Origin: CBHWET01 sp966112985
GTDB lineage: Bacteria; Verrucomicrobiota; Verrucomicrobiia; Limisphaerales; JACDHS01
Length of the DNA stretch: 5,937 nt
Assembly: GCA_966112985.1 (NCBI GenBank)
Contig: CBHWET010000328.1
Location: 1 to 5,937 of the forward strand
Direction of reading: 5' to 3'
A model generated the notes under the pieces. That model saw only the letters and a list, made by a program, of their open reading frames with translations. It had not been told where the DNA came from and made no database searches. Made by a program: the position numbers and the translations under genes. This document shows, in pieces, positions 1 through 5,347 of the stretch; the first letter of the stretch is position 1; the number at the start of each line of letters is the position of its first letter.

Positions 1-737
1 GTTCCGAGATTATGCTTTTCCTTGAAGAAAATTGGCCACGGCGCGAACCAGCGATCGTGCCCCGCGACGACTTCTTTCTCTTCTGAATAAAAATTCGTGA
101 CCGTCATTGGATCGCGATGCTCATGACCGATCAGTGGCCAGACTTGCCATCCATGCAACACCGGCCCTCGCCGCAGGTGAAACACTGGAAACAGATAATT
201 ATGTGTTACCCAATCGCGCTTTCGTGTCTCGCTATAAATCGGAAACATGATCACGTGAATATAATCGCGGAAGAACCGGTTCTTCGTTGTTCCGTAAAAT
301 GGAAACAGCGCGGTGTAATTCTCTTCGGGCTTTGGTGACCGTTGCTGGAAATAAAACGGAAACAATGTGAACCGCTTCTGCTGTGTCGAATCCTGCGATT
401 GTCCGCCCGCGAACGAAAACACCTGCAGGATGTGAAATCTCGATTCCTTTCCGTAACGATCGTAACTCAGCAACGGATAAAGAATGTCCATTTCCTCGGA
501 CTCGACGTCAGGATCGGCAACGTGAGAAAACAACGGCGGAACAGCGATGGTTCGCTGTGTATCGTTCAGTTCAGAATAAAACAGTGGCCCTGCTGCTTCC
601 GTCCGGTGCCCGGGCGCTAGCGTGAGCGGAAATGTATGAAGGACGGGACCAAAGTTCAGAAAAGAGTTAGTGCCCGCAATCGCCGGGATAACTCCCGCGC
701 AAAGAACACAAACCAAAATTCGCAGCCAACTTTTCAA
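1..737 (-). CDS. Secreted protein with LFPFY-type repeats, C-terminal part outside the window
   Basis: The frame is open from the left edge to a TTG at 737 (245 full codons plus two bases), so the C-terminus is missing. The N-terminus is a clear Sec signal peptide: Lys2 and Arg6, then a hydrophobic stretch at about residues 7-18 and likely cleavage after A-I-A (19-21). The mature part is rich in aromatics and proline and repeats the pattern [LMV][FW]P[FILV][YFI]: 125-129, 144-148, 164-168, 182-186, 199-203 and 233-237, with a weaker copy (LYPLL) at 86-90. Central copies are 17-20 residues apart, which suggests a repeated beta-strand or hairpin unit in an exported protein. I recognise no named family and assign no function. 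The start is uncertain: in-frame TTG codons also lie at 773 and 821. A GGAGG at 792-796 is 18 nt from the 773 start, which is too far to be decisive, and 737 gives the most typical signal peptide. Confidence 0.8.
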   Translation of the reverse strand, partial: MKSWLRILVCVLCAGVIPAIAGTNSFLNFGPVLHTFPLTLAPGHRTEAAGPLFYSELNDTQRTIAVPPLFSHVADPDVESEEMDILYPLLSYDRYGKESRFHILQVFSFAGGQSQDSTQQKRFTLFPFYFQQRSPKPEENYTALFPFYGTTKNRFFRDYIHVIMFPIYSETRKRDWVTHNYLFPVFHLRRGPVLHGWQVWPLIGHEHRDPMTVTNFYSEEKEVVAGHDRWFAPWPIFFKEKHNLG

Positions 738-814
738 GTCGCGTGATAGTACGGGCCAACCGGAAACCGTCAAGCCAGCAGCGACGATTTGCCTCCAAAA
801 AACTGCGTCAATTT

Positions 815-843
815 CACGCAAAATGCGTGCGTGTCATGCATGA
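815..843. promoter_or_regulatory. Two adjacent dyads in the divergent intergenic region (operator candidates)
   Basis: Between the divergent LFPFY-repeat gene and the carbohydrate-binding-domain gene lie two perfect inverted repeats. CACGCA-AAA-TGCGTG is at 815-829, a 6-bp arm with a 3-bp spacer. TCATGCATGA, a 10-bp palindrome, is at 834-843. An A/T run with the short palindrome AAAAATTTTT follows at about 846-855. Their position suits binding sites for a regulator of one or both genes. This is inference: no regulator gene is present and no convincing -35/-10 pair was found on either strand. Confidence 0.3.
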
Positions 844-923
844 AAAAAAATTTTTGCATTTAAGTAATTTCCCCGTTGCACTCGTACGCGTACTTCTCTA
901 ACGTCGCCGCCCACAGCCCGATT

Positions 924-1364
924 ATGATTTCGTCCATCACGACTTTTTTCACAAAAAAAGCTCCACAAAAATCCTCCGTTTCGACAGTCCCGACCGTCGT
1001 TTCGTCAACCGCAACATCAACGTCACGAAGAACGAATTCTGAAAAACATAATTTCAGTAAAGTGTTTCGTTTTCGTCTTCCAGAAGGCCAACCGACACCA
1101 ACAACGGTTGAAGTTGCCGGTTCGTTCAGCCGTTGGGAGAAGGTCGAATTAAAACGCGATGCTGTCCTGAATGCGTGGCAAGCGACAGTCCACCAGATTC
1201 CTGGAAATCGCACGCACCATTACATGTTGCTGATCGATGGCAAGCCAACCTACGACTCGCTCTGTGACGGCCTCGCGATACCCAGTGGTTTCGATGAAGA
1301 GCGTTTTCAACTCGAAACCGCACGCGGCCCTCGAGTCTTGATGCTCTTTTCGCAAACGAAGTAA
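924..1364 (+). CDS. Stand-alone CBM48/AMPK-type glycogen-binding-domain protein
   Basis: This protein of about 146 residues has one recognisable domain. Residues 1-16 are a short N-terminal stretch, 17-40 are Ser/Thr-rich and probably disordered, and about 46-120 form an immunoglobulin-like E-set domain of the CBM48/AMPK glycogen-binding type. The diagnostic signs are V-E-V-A-G-S-F-S-R-W at 62-71, W85 in the middle strand, H-H-Y-M-L-L-I-D-G at 98-106 and Y-D at 110-111. Family members bind alpha-glucans or act as accessory domains of glycogen enzymes; here no catalytic domain is attached. Aligned by eye to AMPK beta, the first sugar-stacking Trp is kept (W71), but the position of the second, after D-G, is Pro108, so glucan binding may be weak or altered. 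No convincing signal peptide is seen. The start is uncertain: an in-frame TTG at 876 would add 16 residues, and neither start has a Shine-Dalgarno sequence. It converges with the oxidoreductase gene, 30 bp apart. Confidence 0.82.
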   Translation: MISSITTFFTKKAPQKSSVSTVPTVVSSTATSTSRRTNSEKHNFSKVFRFRLPEGQPTPTTVEVAGSFSRWEKVELKRDAVLNAWQATVHQIPGNRTHHYMLLIDGKPTYDSLCDGLAIPSGFDEERFQLETARGPRVLMLFSQTK

Positions 1365-1389
1365 TTTTTCGACCGACAGGACGCCGCTG

Positions 1390-1407
1390 CGATTCTAAAC
1401 AGAATCG
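1390..1407. terminator. Hairpin between convergent genes, overlapping a stop codon
   Basis: CGATTCT and AGAATCG form a perfect 7-bp stem around an AAAC loop. The hairpin lies just after the plus-strand carbohydrate-binding gene and spans the TAG stop (1395-1397) of the minus-strand oxidoreductase gene. It could mark or protect the 3' ends of both convergent transcripts. Neither side has a uridine run, so it is not a canonical intrinsic terminator. Confidence 0.35.
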
Positions 1408-2744
1408 TACGACCACGGCTTGCGCATCTCACGCGCAAGCAGCTTATTCGCCTCTTTGTCGCCAACAAAGTGTTCGGCTTTTGGATCCCATTTCAACTTA
1501 CGCCCGAGCCTTAGCGCCATTGAGCCGAGATGACAGACCGAAGCGGAGCGGTGTCCAATCTCGGGTTCACAAATCGGCTGCTTGCGGCTGCGTACGCAGT
1601 CAAAGAAGTTCCCCATATGATCGTCGCTCACGTAAAGACGTTCCGCTTTTCCCGTTAAAGCTTCTGTTAATATTTCAGGACGGCTTGCCTCAATCTTTCC
1701 ACGCGTGATCCAAATCCAACCGTCTGTTCCTTCAAATCTCGTTCCATGCAATTTTCCGTTCGGGTTCACAACACCGCCGGTAACGGTATTATCGCGCGTG
1801 CTCTCGCAGGTATGCGTCAAGCCATTGGCGTAGGTGTATTCGATTTTATAATCGGCAATGGCCGTGTAACCGCCAGGAATCGGTTGAGAAAGTGCTTGCG
1901 CCTCGACGCTCACCGGGCCGCTCCGTTCAAAGCCGCTTCCCCAAAGCGCAATATCGTTATGATGTGCACCCCAATCGGTGATCGTTCCGCCGGAATACTC
2001 GAACCAATAGCGAAACGAGAAATGGCATCGTTCCTTTACGTACTCCACGTCAGCAGTCGGCCCTTGCCAGAAATCCCAATCTAATCCCGCGGGAATCGGC
2101 ACCGGCTTAAATGGACCTTCGCGCATTCCGCCCGGCAAAATGGTGTTCACGTGTTTGAGCTTCCCAATTCGGCCATTGCGCACCAATTCACACGCGAGTC
2201 GAAAGTTTTTGTCACTGCGTTGCTGACTGCCTGTCTGCAGAACCGCTTTTGTTTTGCGGGCCACGCGAACAATCTGCTTTCCATCTTCAATCGTCAGCGT
2301 CAACGGCTTCTCGCAATAGACATCTTTCCCCGACCGCATGGCAGCAATCGAGACCAGCGTGTGCCAATGATCCACCGTTCCGCACACGACTACATGAATG
2401 TCATCGCGTTCCATGACCTTCCGAAAATCTTTGTAGCCCGTCGCATCGGGGAAAAGCTTCTTTGCTTCACCAATGTGAGATTCATCCACATCGCACACGG
2501 CAACAACTCGACCGAAGCGTGAAGCGTTCTTCGCATCTCCTCGTCCCATTCCACCGCAACCAACAAGTGCGATCGCCGGCTGTTCGTTTGGAGAAAGAAC
2601 TTTGCGCGGCGCCGGCCTGGCGTCGCACTCATCTACAAACCATTTCGGTAAAGTGGACGCGGCGAGAATGGCCGCAGAACTCTTGAGAAAACGACGACGA
2701 TCGGAACGGAACGCTTCGTGATTCATAAGGGAATGTGGGGACAT
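1395..2744 (-). CDS. Tat-exported Gfo/Idh/MocA family oxidoreductase
   Basis: The product is a 449-residue NAD(P)-dependent sugar-oxidoreductase-type protein. S-D-R-R-R-F-L-K-S at 14-22, followed by a hydrophobic stretch at 23-32, is a twin-arginine signal, implying export of the folded, cofactor-loaded enzyme. The Rossmann fold starts near residue 57, with the dinucleotide loop G-C-G-G-M-G-R-G at 62-69 and D85 after the second strand. C-E-K-P-L-T at 144-149 is the family's EKP motif, and D-W-G-A-H-H-N-D at 257-264 is the histidine motif typical of the exported subgroup. Length is normal for exported members. ATG at 2744 is chosen because GGAGG precedes it by 8 nt; an in-frame GTG at 2783 would add 13 residues before an already complete Tat leader. 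Known members oxidise or reduce sugars and polyols, and some (GH109 type) cleave glycosides by an NAD-dependent redox mechanism. The substrate here cannot be told. The gene appears monocistronic. Confidence 0.95.
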   Translation of the reverse strand: MSPHSLMNHEAFRSDRRRFLKSSAAILAASTLPKWFVDECDARPAPRKVLSPNEQPAIALVGCGGMGRGDAKNASRFGRVVAVCDVDESHIGEAKKLFPDATGYKDFRKVMERDDIHVVVCGTVDHWHTLVSIAAMRSGKDVYCEKPLTLTIEDGKQIVRVARKTKAVLQTGSQQRSDKNFRLACELVRNGRIGKLKHVNTILPGGMREGPFKPVPIPAGLDWDFWQGPTADVEYVKERCHFSFRYWFEYSGGTITDWGAHHNDIALWGSGFERSGPVSVEAQALSQPIPGGYTAIADYKIEYTYANGLTHTCESTRDNTVTGGVVNPNGKLHGTRFEGTDGWIWITRGKIEASRPEILTEALTGKAERLYVSDDHMGNFFDCVRSRKQPICEPEIGHRSASVCHLGSMALRLGRKLKWDPKAEHFVGDKEANKLLAREMRKPWSYDSV

Positions 2745-2752
2745 CGTGCCTT

Positions 2753-2757
2753 CCTCC
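2753..2757 (-). promoter_or_regulatory. Shine-Dalgarno site of the oxidoreductase gene
   Basis: GGAGG read on the minus strand lies 8 nt before the ATG at 2744. It is the only strong, well-spaced Shine-Dalgarno sequence found in the window and decides the start over the in-frame GTG at 2783. Confidence 0.7.
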
Positions 2758-2814
2758 GACGATTCCGACAATTTGTTTTTCACGGATTCCGAGGAAAGTT
2801 AGGTAGAGAAATCT

Positions 2815-2988
2815 ATGAAAGCATTAAAGCCTTTGACGGTCCGCAAAAGCGCGATGACCGAACAAAAATCTTCCGGCGTTTCGTCACGAAAGCCAACTGC
2901 CGTCACGGAGAAAAGCCGTAAAGATAAAAAGATTCCTGCCGACCGTGGTGCGTACACACCGCCGAGCGAAGTTGAAGGCAGCGAATAG
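2815..2988 (+). CDS. Small lysine-rich hypothetical protein (57 residues)
   Basis: An uninterrupted ATG-to-TAG frame of 57 codons fills the gap between two minus-strand genes. The product begins M-K-A-L-K-P-L-T-V-R-K. It has nine Lys and four Arg against seven acidic residues, with most basic residues in positions 2-44. The tail (45-57) is Gly/Pro/Glu-containing and acidic (ends S-E-V-E-G-S-E). It has no cysteine, no membrane segment and no signal peptide, so it is probably cytoplasmic and largely disordered. A weak AGG lies 11 nt before the ATG; GAGGAA at 2791-2796 is 18 nt away, too far for standard use. The ORF diverges from the oxidoreductase gene (70 bp between starts) and ends 14 bp from the stop of the convergent glycoside-hydrolase-like gene, a good fit to the available space. 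I recognise no family. A chance ORF cannot be excluded. Confidence 0.5.
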   Translation: MKALKPLTVRKSAMTEQKSSGVSSRKPTAVTEKSRKDKKIPADRGAYTPPSEVEGSE

Positions 2989-3002
2989 ATAGTTACGTGG
3001 CT

Positions 3003-4316
3003 CTATTTAGCAGCCCTTTTGAACCGATAGACATGGACATCAAAAGGCGCGAACCAGTCCGTCAGCTTGCCGTCCTTCATCTTGATGATGCGTGGCTCTT
3101 CAAAGAGCACGTCGGCATTTGCTACCGATGAAGGTAATCCACTGAACTCCACTTGCTCGGTCGTGTGACTGCGTTTGCACGCGAGCAGAAATATCTCGTT
3201 GCCGACCTCGCGCACACAAAATTCAATTCCATCACCTTTGGCTTGGACCGGCATCTTCGAATTTGGTGCGACGAGCGCAGGATAAAGCGGACTCTTCGTT
3301 CCAATTTCTTCGACTACCGGTCGTAACACGCGATTCCAGAAACGCCAGTTCCACCCGAGCTTCCTGTCTTCTTCGGTCAACACTTCATGAATTGCTCCCC
3401 CGAAATAGATCAGGCCGCGCGCACCATTGATGATGGCGGCGTATGTCATGTAGCGTTCTTCAGGAAACGTCGGAAACCGAATCGTTTTGCTTCGAGGCTC
3501 GATTCCACTCCACGCGATCTGCAACGTCATCCAAACCCCCTTTTTCCCCTCGCTCAATTCAACGGCGCGACGGGTATAATCTCCCACCATGCTGATTTCA
3601 CTGTTTGTTTCGACAAACTGCGAATGCCTGCCCGGTGGAAAACCGACAGGAAAAATATCAAAACCAAGAATGTCGGCGTATGGGTTATATTTCTTTAAAT
3701 TTTCCATCGTGCCGCGTGGTGCCTGGATAATCACAAGCGGGTGATTCGGATCCATTTTCTTCAGCAATTTATACATATCGGCCATCGGCTCCACTTTCGC
3801 TTTCCCCCACTCCGGTTCATCAACGCCTTTGTAGCAGCCCATTCCCGGGTGATTGCGGAACGTCGTGACAATCCTTCGAAAGAGAGCCTCATCTTCCGGC
3901 TTTTTGAATGCGGATGCCTCGCGCAGATTGAGCCAACAATGCATGCCGTATTTCGCAGCGGCATCTTGCATTTTCGTCTCGGCGGCAAATTTCTCTTCGG
4001 TCCATGAACTCCCAAGCGGTCCTGCCCGCAAAAATGTGGCGCCAGCGTCTGCGAGTTCTTGAATGGCACTTTTTCCCGCCGGAGTTTTACTGTCGGGATC
4101 TGGTGACGTCGTGAATCCGATCGGGAACACCTTCTTCCCGTCAATGACCATGACGTGGTCTTCGTTAAGAGTGACCTTGTTGGCAGTCGCTGTGGTGAGG
4201 GCGAAACAACCGAGGGTCAGTGCGACGATGACAGGACACAATTGTTTGGCGGAACAGCCGATAAACCTCTGCACAATTTGGATGCGGGACATCTTTCGGA
4301 TCGTGCCCTGCTCCAT
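3003..4316 (-). CDS. Secreted TIM-barrel glycoside-hydrolase-like protein
   Basis: The 437-residue product has a basic N-terminus, a hydrophobic stretch at about 28-43 and a likely signal-peptidase site after A-T-A (43-45); the T-L-G-C at 34-37 is not a good lipobox. The mature part reads as a (beta/alpha)8 barrel of the clan-A glycoside hydrolase type. F-P-I-G-F at 64-68 is typical of the first strand, G-A-T-F-L-R at 92-97 of the second. D-E-P-E-W at 166-170 resembles the N/D-E-P acid/base motif (candidate E167), G-F-D-I-F-P at 218-223 follows, and Y-A-A-I-I-N-G-A-R-G-L-I-Y-F at 292-305 is typical of the last strands. A beta-sandwich-like tail of about 90 residues ends the protein. I cannot identify a catalytic nucleophile with confidence, nor assign a GH family or substrate. 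An ATG at 4292 would give a more usual signal peptide; neither start has a good ribosome site. The upstream gene ends 31 bp away. Confidence 0.85.
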   Translation of the reverse strand: MEQGTIRKMSRIQIVQRFIGCSAKQLCPVIVALTLGCFALTTATANKVTLNEDHVMVIDGKKVFPIGFTTSPDPDSKTPAGKSAIQELADAGATFLRAGPLGSSWTEEKFAAETKMQDAAAKYGMHCWLNLREASAFKKPEDEALFRRIVTTFRNHPGMGCYKGVDEPEWGKAKVEPMADMYKLLKKMDPNHPLVIIQAPRGTMENLKKYNPYADILGFDIFPVGFPPGRHSQFVETNSEISMVGDYTRRAVELSEGKKGVWMTLQIAWSGIEPRSKTIRFPTFPEERYMTYAAIINGARGLIYFGGAIHEVLTEEDRKLGWNWRFWNRVLRPVVEEIGTKSPLYPALVAPNSKMPVQAKGDGIEFCVREVGNEIFLLACKRSHTTEQVEFSGLPSSVANADVLFEEPRIIKMKDGKLTDWFAPFDVHVYRFKRAAK

Positions 4317-4347
4317 TTACGAGGACAATGACTCTTTTCGCGGCGGA

Positions 4348-5175
4348 TCAGTTACACGTGCGGCAAGTGATCAGTTCCACGTAGCTCGTTCCATAGTGGT
4401 AGGAGTGTACCGTCCAACCGTAGAGCTTCGAATTGCCATTCCAGAAAGATCCGTACATCGCTTTGACCGATCCGGTAGCGACTCCGCTGCTGTTATACGC
4501 AGTCATGTTAATCGTTGCGACATCACTCGGATAAAACACTTCGCCACGCAACATCTGGGCTCGAACGATGCCCCCGCCTCCTTTATTCACCCAACTCCAG
4601 ACGAGAGGCATGTTGTTGGTTGCATAAGGCGACGCGGGTTCACTGTAATTGGCGAAGCTGCGCCACAAACCATCCGTCGGCCCGTAATAACCCAGCGCAG
4701 ACGGAATGGGTTGCGGATTGAGAAAGTACGATTTCTTCGTCACGCCATCGGCGAGGATGATGTCAGGGGCGGAGCGGCCGTTGTACAATCCACCGGAACC
4801 GCCGCGCGCGTTGAAATCCAACGTCGGCCTCGCCGTCATATCTGAAACCCAAATGTGTCCGGATTGTCCGTCGACGCCTCCGACTCCCCAGCAATAATAA
4901 TAGGTTCTCCCATTCCCGGCGGTAACGGCTTCGATACCTTGGAAACGCAACGACGAATTGGCGCAGGAGCTGTTCGCTTTATTATTCGCTACCAGGCCGA
5001 GGGAATTGCCGGAGCCATCGCACAACTGCACATTGCTTTTGTTCAAAGCGATACATTGCAGGTTATGTTGCGCGCCGGTGAAATTGTAATCATCGGCTGC
5101 CGCAGCGGCGAAGAGTCGCGTCGAAAACGCGACGGTCGAAATGACAATGGATAGACGAATAAACAATGACTTCAT
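4348..5175 (-). CDS. Secreted six-cysteine protein of unknown family
   Basis: The 275-residue product starts M-K-S-L-F-I-R-L and has a clear Sec signal peptide, with a hydrophobic stretch at about 8-18 and an alanine run at 23-27, so cleavage is expected just before D28. The mature chain has six cysteines: 41, 52, 71 and 95 in the first third, then a C-terminal C-R-T-C at 271-274. This suggests disulfides, perhaps joining the two ends. The rest is rich in Gly, Ser, Asn, Tyr and Trp, as in extracellular beta-sheet proteins. Segments such as H-I-W-V-S-D-M (107-113) and Y-G-S-F-W-N-G-N (241-248) look like strands and turns. No catalytic motif or known domain was recognised. ATG is the only sensible start for the signal peptide, although it has no Shine-Dalgarno sequence. 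It may be cotranscribed with the glycoside-hydrolase-like gene 31 bp downstream, and diverges from the beta-helix gene. Confidence 0.85.
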   Translation of the reverse strand: MKSLFIRLSIVISTVAFSTRLFAAAAADDYNFTGAQHNLQCIALNKSNVQLCDGSGNSLGLVANNKANSSCANSSLRFQGIEAVTAGNGRTYYYCWGVGGVDGQSGHIWVSDMTARPTLDFNARGGSGGLYNGRSAPDIILADGVTKKSYFLNPQPIPSALGYYGPTDGLWRSFANYSEPASPYATNNMPLVWSWVNKGGGGIVRAQMLRGEVFYPSDVATINMTAYNSSGVATGSVKAMYGSFWNGNSKLYGWTVHSYHYGTSYVELITCRTCN

Positions 5176-5197
5176 GTTCGTGCGGTGACGGGGTTAG

Positions 5198-5218
5198 GCC
5201 AAATGTTGGCAAACGTTT
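5198..5218. promoter_or_regulatory. Two adjacent dyads upstream of the six-cysteine gene
   Basis: GCCAA-ATG-TTGGC at 5198-5210 is followed directly by the palindrome AAACGTTT at 5211-5218, both within 45 bp of the start of the minus-strand secreted gene. They could be an operator or part of the leader structure. The arms are short, so chance occurrence is quite possible. Confidence 0.22.
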
Positions 5219-5248
5219 AAAAAAGCGGACATCAGGGAATCCGCTGAT
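5219..5248 (-). terminator. Intrinsic-terminator-like hairpin in the leader of the six-cysteine gene
   Basis: Read on the minus strand, AGCGGA (5245-5240) and TCCGCT (5229-5224) form a perfect 6-bp GC-rich stem with a 10-nt loop. Five T follow the last stem base, giving a six-T run counted from the stem end. This is the layout of a rho-independent terminator. It points toward the gene starting at 5175 but lies upstream of it, and the gene to its right is on the other strand. It could therefore be an attenuator in that gene's leader, the end of a small minus-strand RNA, or a block against antisense transcription. An overlapping ATCAG/CTGAT pair (5248-5244 with 5235-5231) would compete with the stem or form a pseudoknot with it. 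Confidence 0.45.
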
Positions 5249-5347
5249 TACCTGCGCGAAATGTCGCGATCTGAATTGCTTTTGAGAACCCACTACGACA
5301 AGACTACCGCGATTTTGAACACCCGTTCCCAGGCGACAAAAAGGCTT

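Noticed and set aside
117..625. Plus-strand frames opposite the LFPFY-repeat gene.
   Set aside because: The minus strand encodes a continuous protein with a signal peptide and regular repeats; the plus-strand products show no motif.
860..1416. Minus-strand frames opposite the carbohydrate-binding-domain gene.
   Set aside because: The plus strand carries a recognisable CBM48/AMPK-type domain; the opposite frames have no recognisable features.
1481..2686. Several plus-strand frames and one minus-strand frame inside the oxidoreductase gene.
   Set aside because: All lie within a full-length Gfo/Idh/MocA gene with its motifs intact, so they are shadow frames.
2947..2960. GGTG-CGTACA-CACC inverted repeat near the end of the small ORF.
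   Set aside because: The arms are only four bases, there is no T run, and it lies inside the candidate coding frame; chance is likely.
4063..4845. Long plus-strand open frame (260 codons) across the 3' part of the six-cysteine gene and the 5' part of the glycoside-hydrolase-like gene.
   Set aside because: It is antisense to two well-supported secreted-protein genes. Its Arg/His/Ile/Thr-rich product has no domain or signal, as expected of antisense translation.
5276..5313. Possible -35 elements (TTGCTT, TTGAGA) upstream of the beta-helix gene.
   Set aside because: No acceptable -10 hexamer occurs at 16-18 bp spacing, so a promoter is not supported.
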